Part shown: positions 14,420-21,647 of the stretch, piece by piece
How the letters are laid out: every line of letters begins with the position of its first letter
Numbering within the stretch: the stretch's first letter is position 1
Origin: Chloroflexota bacterium
GTDB taxonomy: Bacteria > Chloroflexota > Chloroflexia > Thermomicrobiales > JADLAZ01
Length of the DNA: 22,792 bases
Direction: 5' to 3'
Assembly: GCA_020849725.1 (NCBI GenBank)
Contig: JADLAZ010000158.1
Span: 1-22,792, forward strand
Notes under the pieces: generated by a model
Databases searched by the model: none
What the model was told of the DNA's origin: nothing
Seen by the model: the letters and a program-made list of their open reading frames with translations, nothing else
Program-made: the position numbers and the translations under genes

Positions 14420-14621
14420 GGTCCATCAAGTCGGTCATGGTGTCGGTCAATCGGTGGCCGCGCTCTCGCTCGCGGCGCAATTCGGCCGCCTGGGCATCCA
14501 TGTGACCCAGCAGCAGACTGAGGTCCTCGGGTAGGCGGCCACTGCCGGTGCCCGGCAGGGTCGCAATCCAGGCCCGGACCATCGCCAATTCAGCCTCAGT
14601 CAGGAGGCGATGCGTCGTCAT
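14346..14621 (-). CDS. Small helical/coiled-coil hypothetical protein, 91 residues
   Basis: A 91-residue charged helical protein that I cannot assign to a family. It begins 'MTTHRLLTEAELAMVRAWI' and has a heptad-like stretch at about 41-70 ('MDAQAAELRRERERGHRLTD', then 'TMTDLMDLIEGG') that could form a coiled coil. No membrane segment or signal is seen. Its ATG overlaps the lspA stop in an ATGA, which strongly supports translation as the last gene of a coxL-like - lspA - small protein operon. Its 3' end overlaps the 3' end of the convergent lipid enzyme gene by 74 bases, which is unusual; the two transcripts would be antisense there. Existence as a gene is likely; function unknown. Confidence 0.7.
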   Translation of the reverse strand: MTTHRLLTEAELAMVRAWIATLPGTGSGRLPEDLSLLLGHMDAQAAELRRERERGHRLTDTMTDLMDLIEGGGANDLRQAALARARAVLGD

Positions 14622-15154
14622 GGCTCCTCCGTCTGGGGGGCGCCGTCCGGCCCGGTCGGGCGTGGGGGGCGCACCGTCGTGGCCTGATCGCCGCTCGACC
14701 GCCACATGACCCAGGCCGCAAGAATGACGCCAACCGTGAGCGCAGAGTCGGCGACGTTGAACGCTGGGAAGTTGATCGGCCGGAAGTAGACGAAATCGAT
14801 CACCGCGCCGATGCGCAGGCGATCGATCAGGTTGCCGACCGCGCCACCCAGCAGCAGAGCGAGCGCCAGATTGGTCCACCAGCCAGCCTGGCGCAGCCGC
14901 CAGGTGACGACGATCAGCGCCACCGACGCGACCGCGGCCACGACCGTCAACAGGGAGGGCGCGTCGAGCAGCAGGCTGAACGCCATGCCAGTGTTGAGGC
15001 GGTAGATCAACTCCAGCACGCCGGGCACGATTGCGATCGGCGGTTGACCCGCGCCAAGGACGGCCGTGATCCAGGCCTTGGTCAGTTGGTCGAGGATGAC
15101 AACCGTGGCGGCGACCACGTATGTCAGCAGCGCGAAGCGGCGGGTCGTCGTCAT
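14618..15154 (-). CDS. lspA: Lipoprotein signal peptidase (signal peptidase II)
   Basis: A 178-residue LspA that cleaves signal peptides ahead of the lipidated Cys of prolipoproteins in the membrane. Four membrane helices are visible (about 8-24, 60-85, 93-108, 134-151). Conserved boxes: 'DQLTKAW' (22-28), 'NTGMAFSLL' (54-62, with Met where NxGAAFS has Ala), 'GGAVGNLIDRL' with catalytic D111, 'VIDFVYF' (118-124) and 'FNVADSALTVG' with catalytic D136. The C-terminal tail (155-178) is Pro-rich and cytoplasmic. The ATG at 15154 overlaps the upstream stop as ATGA, and its own stop overlaps the next start as ATGA, so it is translationally coupled at both ends. The lipoprotein at 4614 is an obvious kind of substrate. 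Confidence 0.96.
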   Translation of the reverse strand: MTTTRRFALLTYVVAATVVILDQLTKAWITAVLGAGQPPIAIVPGVLELIYRLNTGMAFSLLLDAPSLLTVVAAVASVALIVVTWRLRQAGWWTNLALALLLGGAVGNLIDRLRIGAVIDFVYFRPINFPAFNVADSALTVGVILAAWVMWRSSGDQATTVRPPRPTGPDGAPQTEEP

Positions 15155-17460
15155 TCGGCGACACTCGCCGGCGTCTGCAGCGCCCGCCACAGGCGCTCCG
15201 GCGTCAGCGGCATCGTCAGGTGACGGACACCGAGCGGGCGCAGCGCATCGACCGCGGCGTTGACGACCGCCGGTGGCGCCCCGATCGTGCCCGCCTCGCC
15301 GACACCTTTCGCGCCCAGCGGGTTGGTTGGCGACGGTGTGATCACCCGACCAAGCCTGAGCGGTGGGAGGCTCGCGGCGCGCGGCAGCGCATAGTCCATC
15401 AGGCTGCCGGTCAGCAGTTGCCCATCAACGTCGAAGCGCACTTGCTCCCACAGTGCCTGACCGAGACCCTGGGCGATGCCGCCGATGACCTGGCCGTCGA
15501 CCAGGTCGGGATTGACGACGCGCCCGCAGTCATCGACGGCCACGAAGCGCTCGATCGTCAGGTGACCGGTGTCGCGGTCGATGCGGACCAGGCAGGCGTA
15601 GGCGCCCGAACTGTAGGCTTCGCCCGAGGCGCTGAAGTAGCGAGTCGCCTCCAGGCCCGGCTCGATCCCGGCCGCGTGGCCGCCATAGGCCAGCGCCGCG
15701 ATCTCGCGAAAGCCGAGGCGCCGCCCTGGAGCCCCGCGCACCACGGCTTCGCTGTCGGCCCAGTCGAGGTCGGTGATGGCGACTTCGAGGCGGCCGGCCG
15801 CGAGCTGGAGCATTTTGCGCCGGATGTCGTCGGCGGCGAGTGCCAGCGCCGAGCCACCGACGACCGTGCTGCGGCTGCCGAAGCTGCCGACCCCGTTGGC
15901 CAGCAGCGCCGTGTCGCCCTGGCGTACAGTCACCCAGTCCGATGGCACGCCCAGCGCCGCGCCGACAATCTGCGCCCAGGTCGTCGCATGGCCCTGGCCC
16001 TGCTCGGTCGACCCAGTCATCGCCTCGACGCGTCCGCTGGCCAGCACGCGCACTGCGCCACTCTCCCAGCCGCCACTGGTCAGCTCCAGGTAGGTCGCCA
16101 GGCCGATGCCGACCAGCTCGCCACGGCGGCGGCGCACGGCCTGCTCGCGCCGAGTGGCATCGTAGTCGAACAAGCGCAGGCACTCTGCCAGCCCACGCTC
16201 GTAGTCGCCGCTATCCAGCACGATGCCAGTTGGCGCACGGTAGGGGAAGGCATCCGGCGGCACAAAGTTGCGCCGCCGGATCGCGACCGGGTCGAGGCCG
16301 AGCGCCGCCGCACCCTCGTCCATCACCCGCTCGATGGCCAGCGCCGCCTCGGGCCGGCCGGCGCCGCGATAAGCGCCGGTCGGCACGGTATTGGTGTAGA
16401 CGCCGATCATCTCTGTCGCCACGGCGCCGATCTGGTAGCAGCCGGTCAGGCACTGCGTCGTGCGGCCGGCGGCGCCCGCGCCGCGCGCGCCTGCGCCGAG
16501 GTTGCAGATAACTGTCAGCTTCAGGCCTAGCAGCGTTCCGTCCGACCGGAAGGCCGCCTCCAGGTCCTGGACCTGCTCGCGCGCCTGCTGAGTCATCTGC
16601 AGATCGTCGGCGCGACCGCCGGGCCAGCAGACGGGCCGGCCCAGCCGGCGCGTCAGCGCTGCCGCCAGCACCTCCTCCGCGTACAGGCCGCCCTTGACGC
16701 CGAAACCGCCGCCGACGTCCAGCGCGACCACGCGGATGTCGGTCTCGGGCAGATCGAGCATCGCCGCCAGAGTGGCTCGCGCTCGGTAGGGCGCCTGGAC
16801 GCCGGCCCATACCGTCAGCGACCGCGTGCTGATGTCCCACTCGGCGAGCGCCGCCCGTGGCTCCATCGGCACACCGGCGATCCGGCTGCTCGGCTGGCGC
16901 AGGCGCACGATGGTGTCGGCGGCGGCAAACGCGGCCGCGACGTCGCCCCCAGTGCGCGCCTGCCGATAGGCGACGTTCGTCGCCAGCTCCGGAAAGGCGA
17001 GCGGCGCGCTCGGCCGCAGCGCCGCCTCGGCATCGACGACCGCCGGCAGCGGCTCGTAGTCGATTGTCACCCGGCTGGCTGCGTCTCGCGCCTGTTCAGG
17101 CGTGGCGGCCACGACCGCGACCACGACCTCGCCCACATGATGAACGCTGCCCGCGGCCAGCACCGGCGCCGGCGGCACGGCCATTTCGGGCGTGACCCGT
17201 GCCGTGGGAAACGGCCTGATGTCGCTCAGGTCGGCCGCCGTCAGGACCGCGACAACGCCGGGGCTGGCGGCGGCGTCCGCCGTGCGAATACCGCGAATGC
17301 GGGCGTGGGCATGCGTCGCACGAACGAGATCGAGGTAGAGCATGCCCGGCCGCCGCAGATCGGTGGTATAGCGTCCTAGCCCGCGCAGCAGGCGCTCGTA
17401 CTCGACCGGCCGTCGCGAGTGACCGATCTCGGATGCTGCCAGATGCAGGGTGTTGGTCAT
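15151..17460 (-). CDS. Xanthine dehydrogenase / aerobic CO dehydrogenase family molybdopterin-binding large subunit (form II CoxL-like)
   Basis: A 769-residue molybdenum hydroxylase large subunit. The N-terminal domain starts 'LRGLGRYTTDL' and 'LYLDLVRATHAHARIRGI'. The cofactor-binding domains contain 'DVGGGFGVKGG', 'GAYRGAGRPEA' with AYRGAGR at 363-369 (the form II variant, not the AYRCSFR of true CO dehydrogenase), 'GSTEQGQGHATTW' and the active-site Glu E722 in 'GAKGVGEAG'. Such proteins hydroxylate purines, aldehydes or aromatic N-heterocycles, or have unknown substrates; the motif argues against respiratory CO oxidation. The FAD and 2Fe-2S subunits normally encoded beside it are absent within the window on either side, making this gene an orphan here. 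ATG at 17460 with GGGAGG upstream. It leads the lspA operon through an ATGA overlap. Confidence 0.93.
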   Translation of the reverse strand: MTNTLHLAASEIGHSRRPVEYERLLRGLGRYTTDLRRPGMLYLDLVRATHAHARIRGIRTADAAASPGVVAVLTAADLSDIRPFPTARVTPEMAVPPAPVLAAGSVHHVGEVVVAVVAATPEQARDAASRVTIDYEPLPAVVDAEAALRPSAPLAFPELATNVAYRQARTGGDVAAAFAAADTIVRLRQPSSRIAGVPMEPRAALAEWDISTRSLTVWAGVQAPYRARATLAAMLDLPETDIRVVALDVGGGFGVKGGLYAEEVLAAALTRRLGRPVCWPGGRADDLQMTQQAREQVQDLEAAFRSDGTLLGLKLTVICNLGAGARGAGAAGRTTQCLTGCYQIGAVATEMIGVYTNTVPTGAYRGAGRPEAALAIERVMDEGAAALGLDPVAIRRRNFVPPDAFPYRAPTGIVLDSGDYERGLAECLRLFDYDATRREQAVRRRRGELVGIGLATYLELTSGGWESGAVRVLASGRVEAMTGSTEQGQGHATTWAQIVGAALGVPSDWVTVRQGDTALLANGVGSFGSRSTVVGGSALALAADDIRRKMLQLAAGRLEVAITDLDWADSEAVVRGAPGRRLGFREIAALAYGGHAAGIEPGLEATRYFSASGEAYSSGAYACLVRIDRDTGHLTIERFVAVDDCGRVVNPDLVDGQVIGGIAQGLGQALWEQVRFDVDGQLLTGSLMDYALPRAASLPPLRLGRVITPSPTNPLGAKGVGEAGTIGAPPAVVNAAVDALRPLGVRHLTMPLTPERLWRALQTPASVAE

Positions 17461-17726
17461 CGCGCCTCCCGCCGCCGCGTCAGGTCGTCGCCTCATCCTA
17501 CACCTCGGGCCGACCACCGCGCCAGCCGCCGCGATGGCGCCGCAGTGGCCCCGGAGTACGAATGCCGCGCCGGCCGGTACCGTTGTCCACCCCGTACCAG
17601 GACTCCTGGCGTCTGCCAGGCGCGGCCGCTGGTCGGTAGGCTGGAGATAGTCAGACCGGGCTGCGCCACAGCCTGGCCGACGGCGTTGCGACCGTGATGC
17701 CCGTGGGGCTGCACTCGGGAGGGCAC
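17461..17726. other. Divergent intergenic region, coxL-like / tad genes
   Basis: These 266 bases separate two divergent transcription units and must carry promoters for both. A 6-bp stem-tetraloop (CCTGGC 17605-17610, GCCAGG 17615-17620) and a GATAGT at 17646-17651 that might be a -10 for the tad cluster are the only structures seen. One TTGTCCACC at 17583-17591 resembles a DnaA box but stands alone. Confidence 0.3.
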
Positions 17727-18959
17727 GTGGGCACCATTCGCGCTCGATGGCGGCACCGCCGAGCCCAATCGCTCGTCGAGTTTGCCTTGCTCCTGCCCGT
17801 TCTCATCTTGCTGACCTTCGGCCTGATCGACTTTGGGCGGCTGCTGCAGGCCTATGTGACCATGCAGCACGCCGTGCGCGAGGCCGGTCGCTACGCTATC
17901 ACCGGCCAGCGCATGGACGACCCCCTGGTTCCCGGCGCCAAGCTGAGCCGCGAGGAATCCGTCCGACTCATGGCACGCTCCCGGATGATCGGCCTGCCGG
18001 TCGTCGATGGCGCCGGCGCCGACAGCTCCGGCTTCTGGCAGGTCGACTTCTCCGACAAGAACGGAGCCGGGACCGCCGGCCAGTCGGGTGAGATGGTCCA
18101 CATCCGCCTCAACTACACGCTGGAGACGATGACGCCGCCTGTCCGCGCCATTCGCCCGTTTCTCATGATGTCGTCCAGCATCGTCGTGCGCAACGAGCTA
18201 TTTGACATCTCGCCCGGCTTCTCGCGGTTCTCAGTGCCAACACCGCCGCCGCCGCCGCCGACGTACACTCCGACCTTCACGCCAACGCCGACAGCGACGG
18301 TGACGCACACGCCGACCGTGACGCACACGGCGACTGTGAGCCTGACTTCGACCATCACGATGACGCCGACGATCACGCCCACGTCGACGATCACGCGCAC
18401 CGCAACGATCACGCGCACCCCGACGATCACGCGCACCCCGACGCGCACCCCGACAGCGACGCGCACCCCGACGCCGTGCGGTGGCGGTGGCTGTCCGACC
18501 GCGACGCGGACGCGCACCCCAACGGTGACGCGCACCCCGACGCGCACCCCGACGGCGACGCGCACCCCGACGGCGACGATCACGCCAACGGTGACACCAA
18601 CGATGACGCCAACGCCATCGGTTACACCGACCTTCACGCCGACGCCGTCCCCGACACCGACCCCGTGCGCGGCCATCAGCATCACCAACGGGCCGAGCGT
18701 GATCAAGACCGGCACCGGCACCAACCGCAACGTGGCGATCACTTGGTCAAAGAACACGTCCGGTCCAGCCAACGTGCAGTACGGCAACGTCAACGGCCCC
18801 ACCGGCAGCTACCCCAACACCAAGTCCGCCGGTGTCGGCTACGACCACAGCGTCACGATCACCAACCGCTCACCCGGAACCTATCGCTACATCCTGGTCA
18901 TGGAAGACTTGTGCGGCCAGTACCAGATCTCCAACGAGTACACCTTCGTCGTCCCATAA
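17727..18959 (+). CDS. TadE-like pseudopilin with Thr-Pro stalk and C-terminal beta-rich domain
   Basis: A 410-residue TadE-like protein with unusual extensions. Residues 1-14 are basic, and '[21 protein letters not shown]' is the TadE/pilin-type membrane helix with the conserved Glu (E18). Residues 40-170 resemble a usual TadE periplasmic part. Residues 172-313 are a Thr-Pro repeat of about 140 residues ('TPTxTPT', 'TRTPTxTRTPT' units) broken once by a CGGGGC loop (C251, C256). Residues 314-410 form a small domain with FN3-like features ('[18 protein letters not shown]', '[14 protein letters not shown]'). It likely sits in the membrane and projects the domain through the stalk. The GTG at 17727 with GGGAGGG at 17717-17723 is preferred; GTG 17694 and ATG 17697 lack a binding site. 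It is the first gene of a three-gene pseudopilin cluster. Confidence 0.88.
   Translation: MGTIRARWRHRRAQSLVEFALLLPVLILLTFGLIDFGRLLQAYVTMQHAVREAGRYAITGQRMDDPLVPGAKLSREESVRLMARSRMIGLPVVDGAGADSSGFWQVDFSDKNGAGTAGQSGEMVHIRLNYTLETMTPPVRAIRPFLMMSSSIVVRNELFDISPGFSRFSVPTPPPPPPTYTPTFTPTPTATVTHTPTVTHTATVSLTSTITMTPTITPTSTITRTATITRTPTITRTPTRTPTATRTPTPCGGGGCPTATRTRTPTVTRTPTRTPTATRTPTATITPTVTPTMTPTPSVTPTFTPTPSPTPTPCAAISITNGPSVIKTGTGTNRNVAITWSKNTSGPANVQYGNVNGPTGSYPNTKSAGVGYDHSVTITNRSPGTYRYILVMEDLCGQYQISNEYTFVVP
18241..18662 (+). repeat. Degenerate 6/12-base tandem repeat encoding the Thr-Pro stalk
   Basis: Roughly 420 bases of ACN-CCN hexamers and longer units. The 9-mer ACGCGCACC occurs nine times in the interval from about 18390 to 18570, often in the 12-base form followed by CCG. 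The low-complexity tract keeps the pseudopilin frame open and also opens several other frames, including a Val-Gly-rich antisense one. Such tracts can vary in length by slippage or recombination. Confidence 0.85.
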
Positions 18960-19001
18960 GCACGGCGCCCCGGCGCACCGCGCCGAGGTCGGAGGGCCAG
19001 A

Positions 19002-19547
19002 ATGCCGCGACATCCAGGTTGGCCGCGCTGGCGAACGCAGGCGCGCCGCGGACAGTCCACGCTGGAACTGGCCATCATACTGCCGGTGCTGGCCATGCTG
19101 ACGATGGGCATCATCGAGCTAGGCATGATGCTGACGTCGTACATCGTCGTCGTCAATCTCGGCCGCGAGGGCGCGCGCATCGCCGTCGACGGCGCCATCA
19201 ACCAGGAGATCCGGTCGACGCTTACCCTGGAAGGAACGCGCCGCTTACCGACCTACGGTACCGATGCCGCCGTTCTCATCGTGCGCGGGCGGACAGCGAA
19301 CTCGGACGGCACCGGTGGCCGGTGGACGGTCGACCCGTGCAATCCCTCCGGCTGGACGCTGCGCGCTCAGGCAGCCGATGTCGTCGGCCAGCAATTGGAC
19401 GGCGTCACCGGCTACGAGTTTGTACTCGTCGAAGTGCAGTTCATCCATCGCACGATTTCCCGCCTACCGTTCGCCAGTGATGTGCCGGTGTCGACACGCG
19501 CCGTCATTCGCACTGCGGCGACGAATGTCAACGAGACTTGCCCGTGA
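19002..19547 (+). CDS. TadE-family pilus assembly protein
   Basis: A 181-residue TadE-like protein of ordinary size. A basic N-terminus (to R16) is followed by 'GQSTLELAIILPVLAMLTMGIIELGMML', the pilin-type helix with Glu at position 22, and then a 'VNLGREGARIAVDG' helix typical of TadE. The rest is a compact extracytoplasmic domain with two Cys (in 'DPCNPSGW' and near the C-terminus) and ending 'AVIRTAATNVNETCP'. TadE/F proteins are minor pseudopilins of the Tad/Flp secretion apparatus, matured by the TadV peptidase. The ATG at 19002 has GGAGGG about nine bases upstream. It is 42 bases after the stalk-bearing TadE-like gene and about 45 bases before the TadG-like gene. Confidence 0.9.
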   Translation: MPRHPGWPRWRTQARRGQSTLELAIILPVLAMLTMGIIELGMMLTSYIVVVNLGREGARIAVDGAINQEIRSTLTLEGTRRLPTYGTDAAVLIVRGRTANSDGTGGRWTVDPCNPSGWTLRAQAADVVGQQLDGVTGYEFVLVEVQFIHRTISRLPFASDVPVSTRAVIRTAATNVNETCP

Positions 19548-19591
19548 GGATGATTCTCTCGGCTCAGAGCCAAGCAAGGCGGTGTGTCACC

Positions 19592-21568
19592 ATGATGCGG
19601 AAGGGTTGTGCCGTGAAGCCGACGACTTCGGAGCGCCAGGGGCGCTGGCCGACTACTTTCCGCCGTGACGTGGCGCGCTCCGGTCAGGCGCTCGTGCTGG
19701 GCGCGCTGATGATGACCGTGCTGGTGGCGATGACCGGGCTGGCGGTCGACACCGGTGTCTGGCTGGTGGCCAAGGCTCGGCTGCAGCGGGCGGTCGACGC
19801 GGCGACGCTGTCGGTCGTCCTGGACCGGCCGACGCCGGCGCAAACCAATGGCGCCGGGGCGAGTTGTCCCGGCGTCAGCCCCGCGCCGGTGGCCACCGAT
19901 CGGGCGCGCGACGTCGTGCTGAACCAGGGTATTCCCGACAACCAGCTTACCTGCGTGCTCACCAGCGTGCCGCGCTCGAACCAGCTGCTCGTATCGGCGA
20001 CGCAGCTGGTGCCGACGGCCTTCGCCAAGGTCATCGGTATCAACGAAGCGACGATCGGCGCCCAGGCGACGGCCGACATCAACACCTATGTCGAGATCCC
20101 GGTCAGTCCCATTTGCGGCGGAACAGTTTCGGGCAGCGGCAGCAGTGAGGTCTGCGACGGCGGCATCGGCGACAGCACGATGGACCAGTTCGGCACGCAG
20201 CGAAACTGGAGTAATGGCGACTCCTACACCAACACCGGCAGTCCGTTCTACAACGGCCCGGACGGCCTGCCGGTGCTGCCGGAGGGCTACCTCTACCGCG
20301 TCCACGTTGAGGCCGGTTACACCGGCGCGCTCGATATCCAGGTATTCGACCCGGATGGCTTCAACAAGCGCAACCCGCAGCGCTACCTGAATCCGTGCCC
20401 GCCAGCCATCGTTGGCGACCCGTGCGACACGATCGAGAATCCGACCTACTACGCGCTCAACGATCACCGCGACGGTTCCGGTTCGGCGATTCCGGGCGGT
20501 GGCAGCAACAACGTGGACATGCCGTCGATCGCTCAGAATTACTTCGCCAGTGGGCTTCATCTCTTCTGGCGGGTCGACGAGTGCAACGGCGGCGGCGGCC
20601 AAACCTGCCGGCAGGACGCCGCGATGGTGCCGATCGAGTTCACGCTCTGGTACCTCGACCCGGATGCGATGGACCCGCTCGCACCATTGCCAGGCGAGCG
20701 CACCGATATCGAGCGCGTGGTCTTCCGGCCGTCCAGTGTCGGCAGCATCAGTTGCGGCACCGCCGGCAGTGGCCGCCCGAGCGAGACGACACCGACGACG
20801 ATTCCCTGCACCACTGTCACCTACACCTGCACGTCCGACGTCAACGGCAATGTCAGCGACAGCTCGTGCCCGGACTTGCGCTGGCCGCGGCTGTTCCACA
20901 TCGCCAACGTGGCATCGTACCCGGCCCGCTCCGATGGCTCGCGCAGCTTCTTCATCTACGTGCGGGCACTCGGCAGCACCAACACTGAGAACGTCTACCA
21001 CTTGCGCTCCGGGCCACCGCCGGGCGACACCGACCAGCGGGGTTGCCAGCGCTCCGGCGTCGGTGGGCGGGGCAATTTCGAGGACGTCAACAACCAGGCC
21101 AGTTGCCAGTGGGTGAACGGGCGTGGCGCCAACGCCAACACCAAGGTCTTCGCCCGCCGCTCGATGCCGACCAACGTCATGCAGGCCGGCGGCTCGGTGC
21201 CCTACATCGTCTGGCTCGGCTACATCCCGCGCACGGCTGCCGGTCAGACACTGCGGCTGCGCAACTACGACCTCGACCGGCCGGCTGGCGCCTGTCCACC
21301 CACGTCGAGCAGCAACGCCGTCAACTACATCGCCTATTTTCCGTCGAGCGGGCGTCGCTCGACGCTGATGACGGCCTGCGGCTCGGGCGGCACTGTCTGG
21401 CAGGAGGACCTGTGGAGCGCGCCGGCCTGGGATGGCACGACCTCTGATACGTTCTGGGGCAGCGACGAGGGCTTCTGGCTGTACGCGGACGTCTTTCAGA
21501 AGAGCGGCATCTTCTGGGACACCGCCGTCTGGGAAGTCATTTTCAACCGCGCGCGCCTGATCCGCTAG
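19592..21568 (+). CDS. TadG-like pilus protein with large Cys-rich extracytoplasmic region
   Basis: A protein of about 658 residues. The N-terminal part carries the Tad-type membrane segment: 'SGQALVLGALMMTVLVAMTGLAVDTGVWL', then 'AKARLQRAVDAATLSVV', which is the putative Flp pilus-assembly TadE/G-like domain. The remaining 570 residues lie outside the membrane, rich in Gly, Asn, Ser and aromatic residues with more than a dozen Cys ('CPPAIVGDPC', 'CNGGGGQTC', 'TYTCTSD'), suggesting disulfide-bonded beta domains. No von Willebrand A metal site (DxSxS), found in many TadG proteins, is seen. ATG at 19592 is listed; GTG at 19613 has a better binding site (GGAAGGG at 19599-19605) and may be the true start. 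Last gene of the cluster, closed by a hairpin at 21603. Confidence 0.85.
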   Translation: MMRKGCAVKPTTSERQGRWPTTFRRDVARSGQALVLGALMMTVLVAMTGLAVDTGVWLVAKARLQRAVDAATLSVVLDRPTPAQTNGAGASCPGVSPAPVATDRARDVVLNQGIPDNQLTCVLTSVPRSNQLLVSATQLVPTAFAKVIGINEATIGAQATADINTYVEIPVSPICGGTVSGSGSSEVCDGGIGDSTMDQFGTQRNWSNGDSYTNTGSPFYNGPDGLPVLPEGYLYRVHVEAGYTGALDIQVFDPDGFNKRNPQRYLNPCPPAIVGDPCDTIENPTYYALNDHRDGSGSAIPGGGSNNVDMPSIAQNYFASGLHLFWRVDECNGGGGQTCRQDAAMVPIEFTLWYLDPDAMDPLAPLPGERTDIERVVFRPSSVGSISCGTAGSGRPSETTPTTIPCTTVTYTCTSDVNGNVSDSSCPDLRWPRLFHIANVASYPARSDGSRSFFIYVRALGSTNTENVYHLRSGPPPGDTDQRGCQRSGVGGRGNFEDVNNQASCQWVNGRGANANTKVFARRSMPTNVMQAGGSVPYIVWLGYIPRTAAGQTLRLRNYDLDRPAGACPPTSSSNAVNYIAYFPSSGRRSTLMTACGSGGTVWQEDLWSAPAWDGTTSDTFWGSDEGFWLYADVFQKSGIFWDTAVWEVIFNRARLIR

Positions 21569-21602
21569 GCGGCGCGGGGCCTGGGGCAGTGACGCGACGG
21601 CT

Positions 21603-21622
21603 GGGCGCGACTCATCGCGCCC
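21603..21622. terminator. Hairpin between convergent tadG-like and citrate synthase genes
   Basis: GGGCGCGA (21603-21610) and TCGCGCCC (21615-21622) form a perfect 8-bp stem with a CTCA loop in the 79-base gap between convergent stop codons. It could end transcription from both sides. There is no T-run. Confidence 0.6.
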
Positions 21623-21647
21623 CTACCGCCAGAAAATGAGGCCGACC

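Noticed and set aside
15121..16530. Forward ORF of 469 codons opposite the CoxL-like gene
   Set aside because: It is a shadow of a conserved molybdenum hydroxylase gene; its translation is low-complexity without family features.
18300..18660. Possible CRISPR-like or noncoding repeat array
   Set aside because: The units are 6-12 bases, degenerate, in coding phase and without spacers, so they encode a protein stalk.
18113..18802. Antisense 229-residue Val-Gly repeat ORF across the Thr-Pro tract
   Set aside because: It is the reverse-frame shadow of the ACN-CCN repeat; it has no ribosome binding site and lies fully inside a well-supported gene.
19412..21001. Long antisense ORF of 529 codons opposite the TadG-like gene
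   Set aside because: Long open antisense frames are expected in G+C-rich genes; its translation has the Arg/Val/Asp-rich composition of a shadow frame and no recognisable domain.
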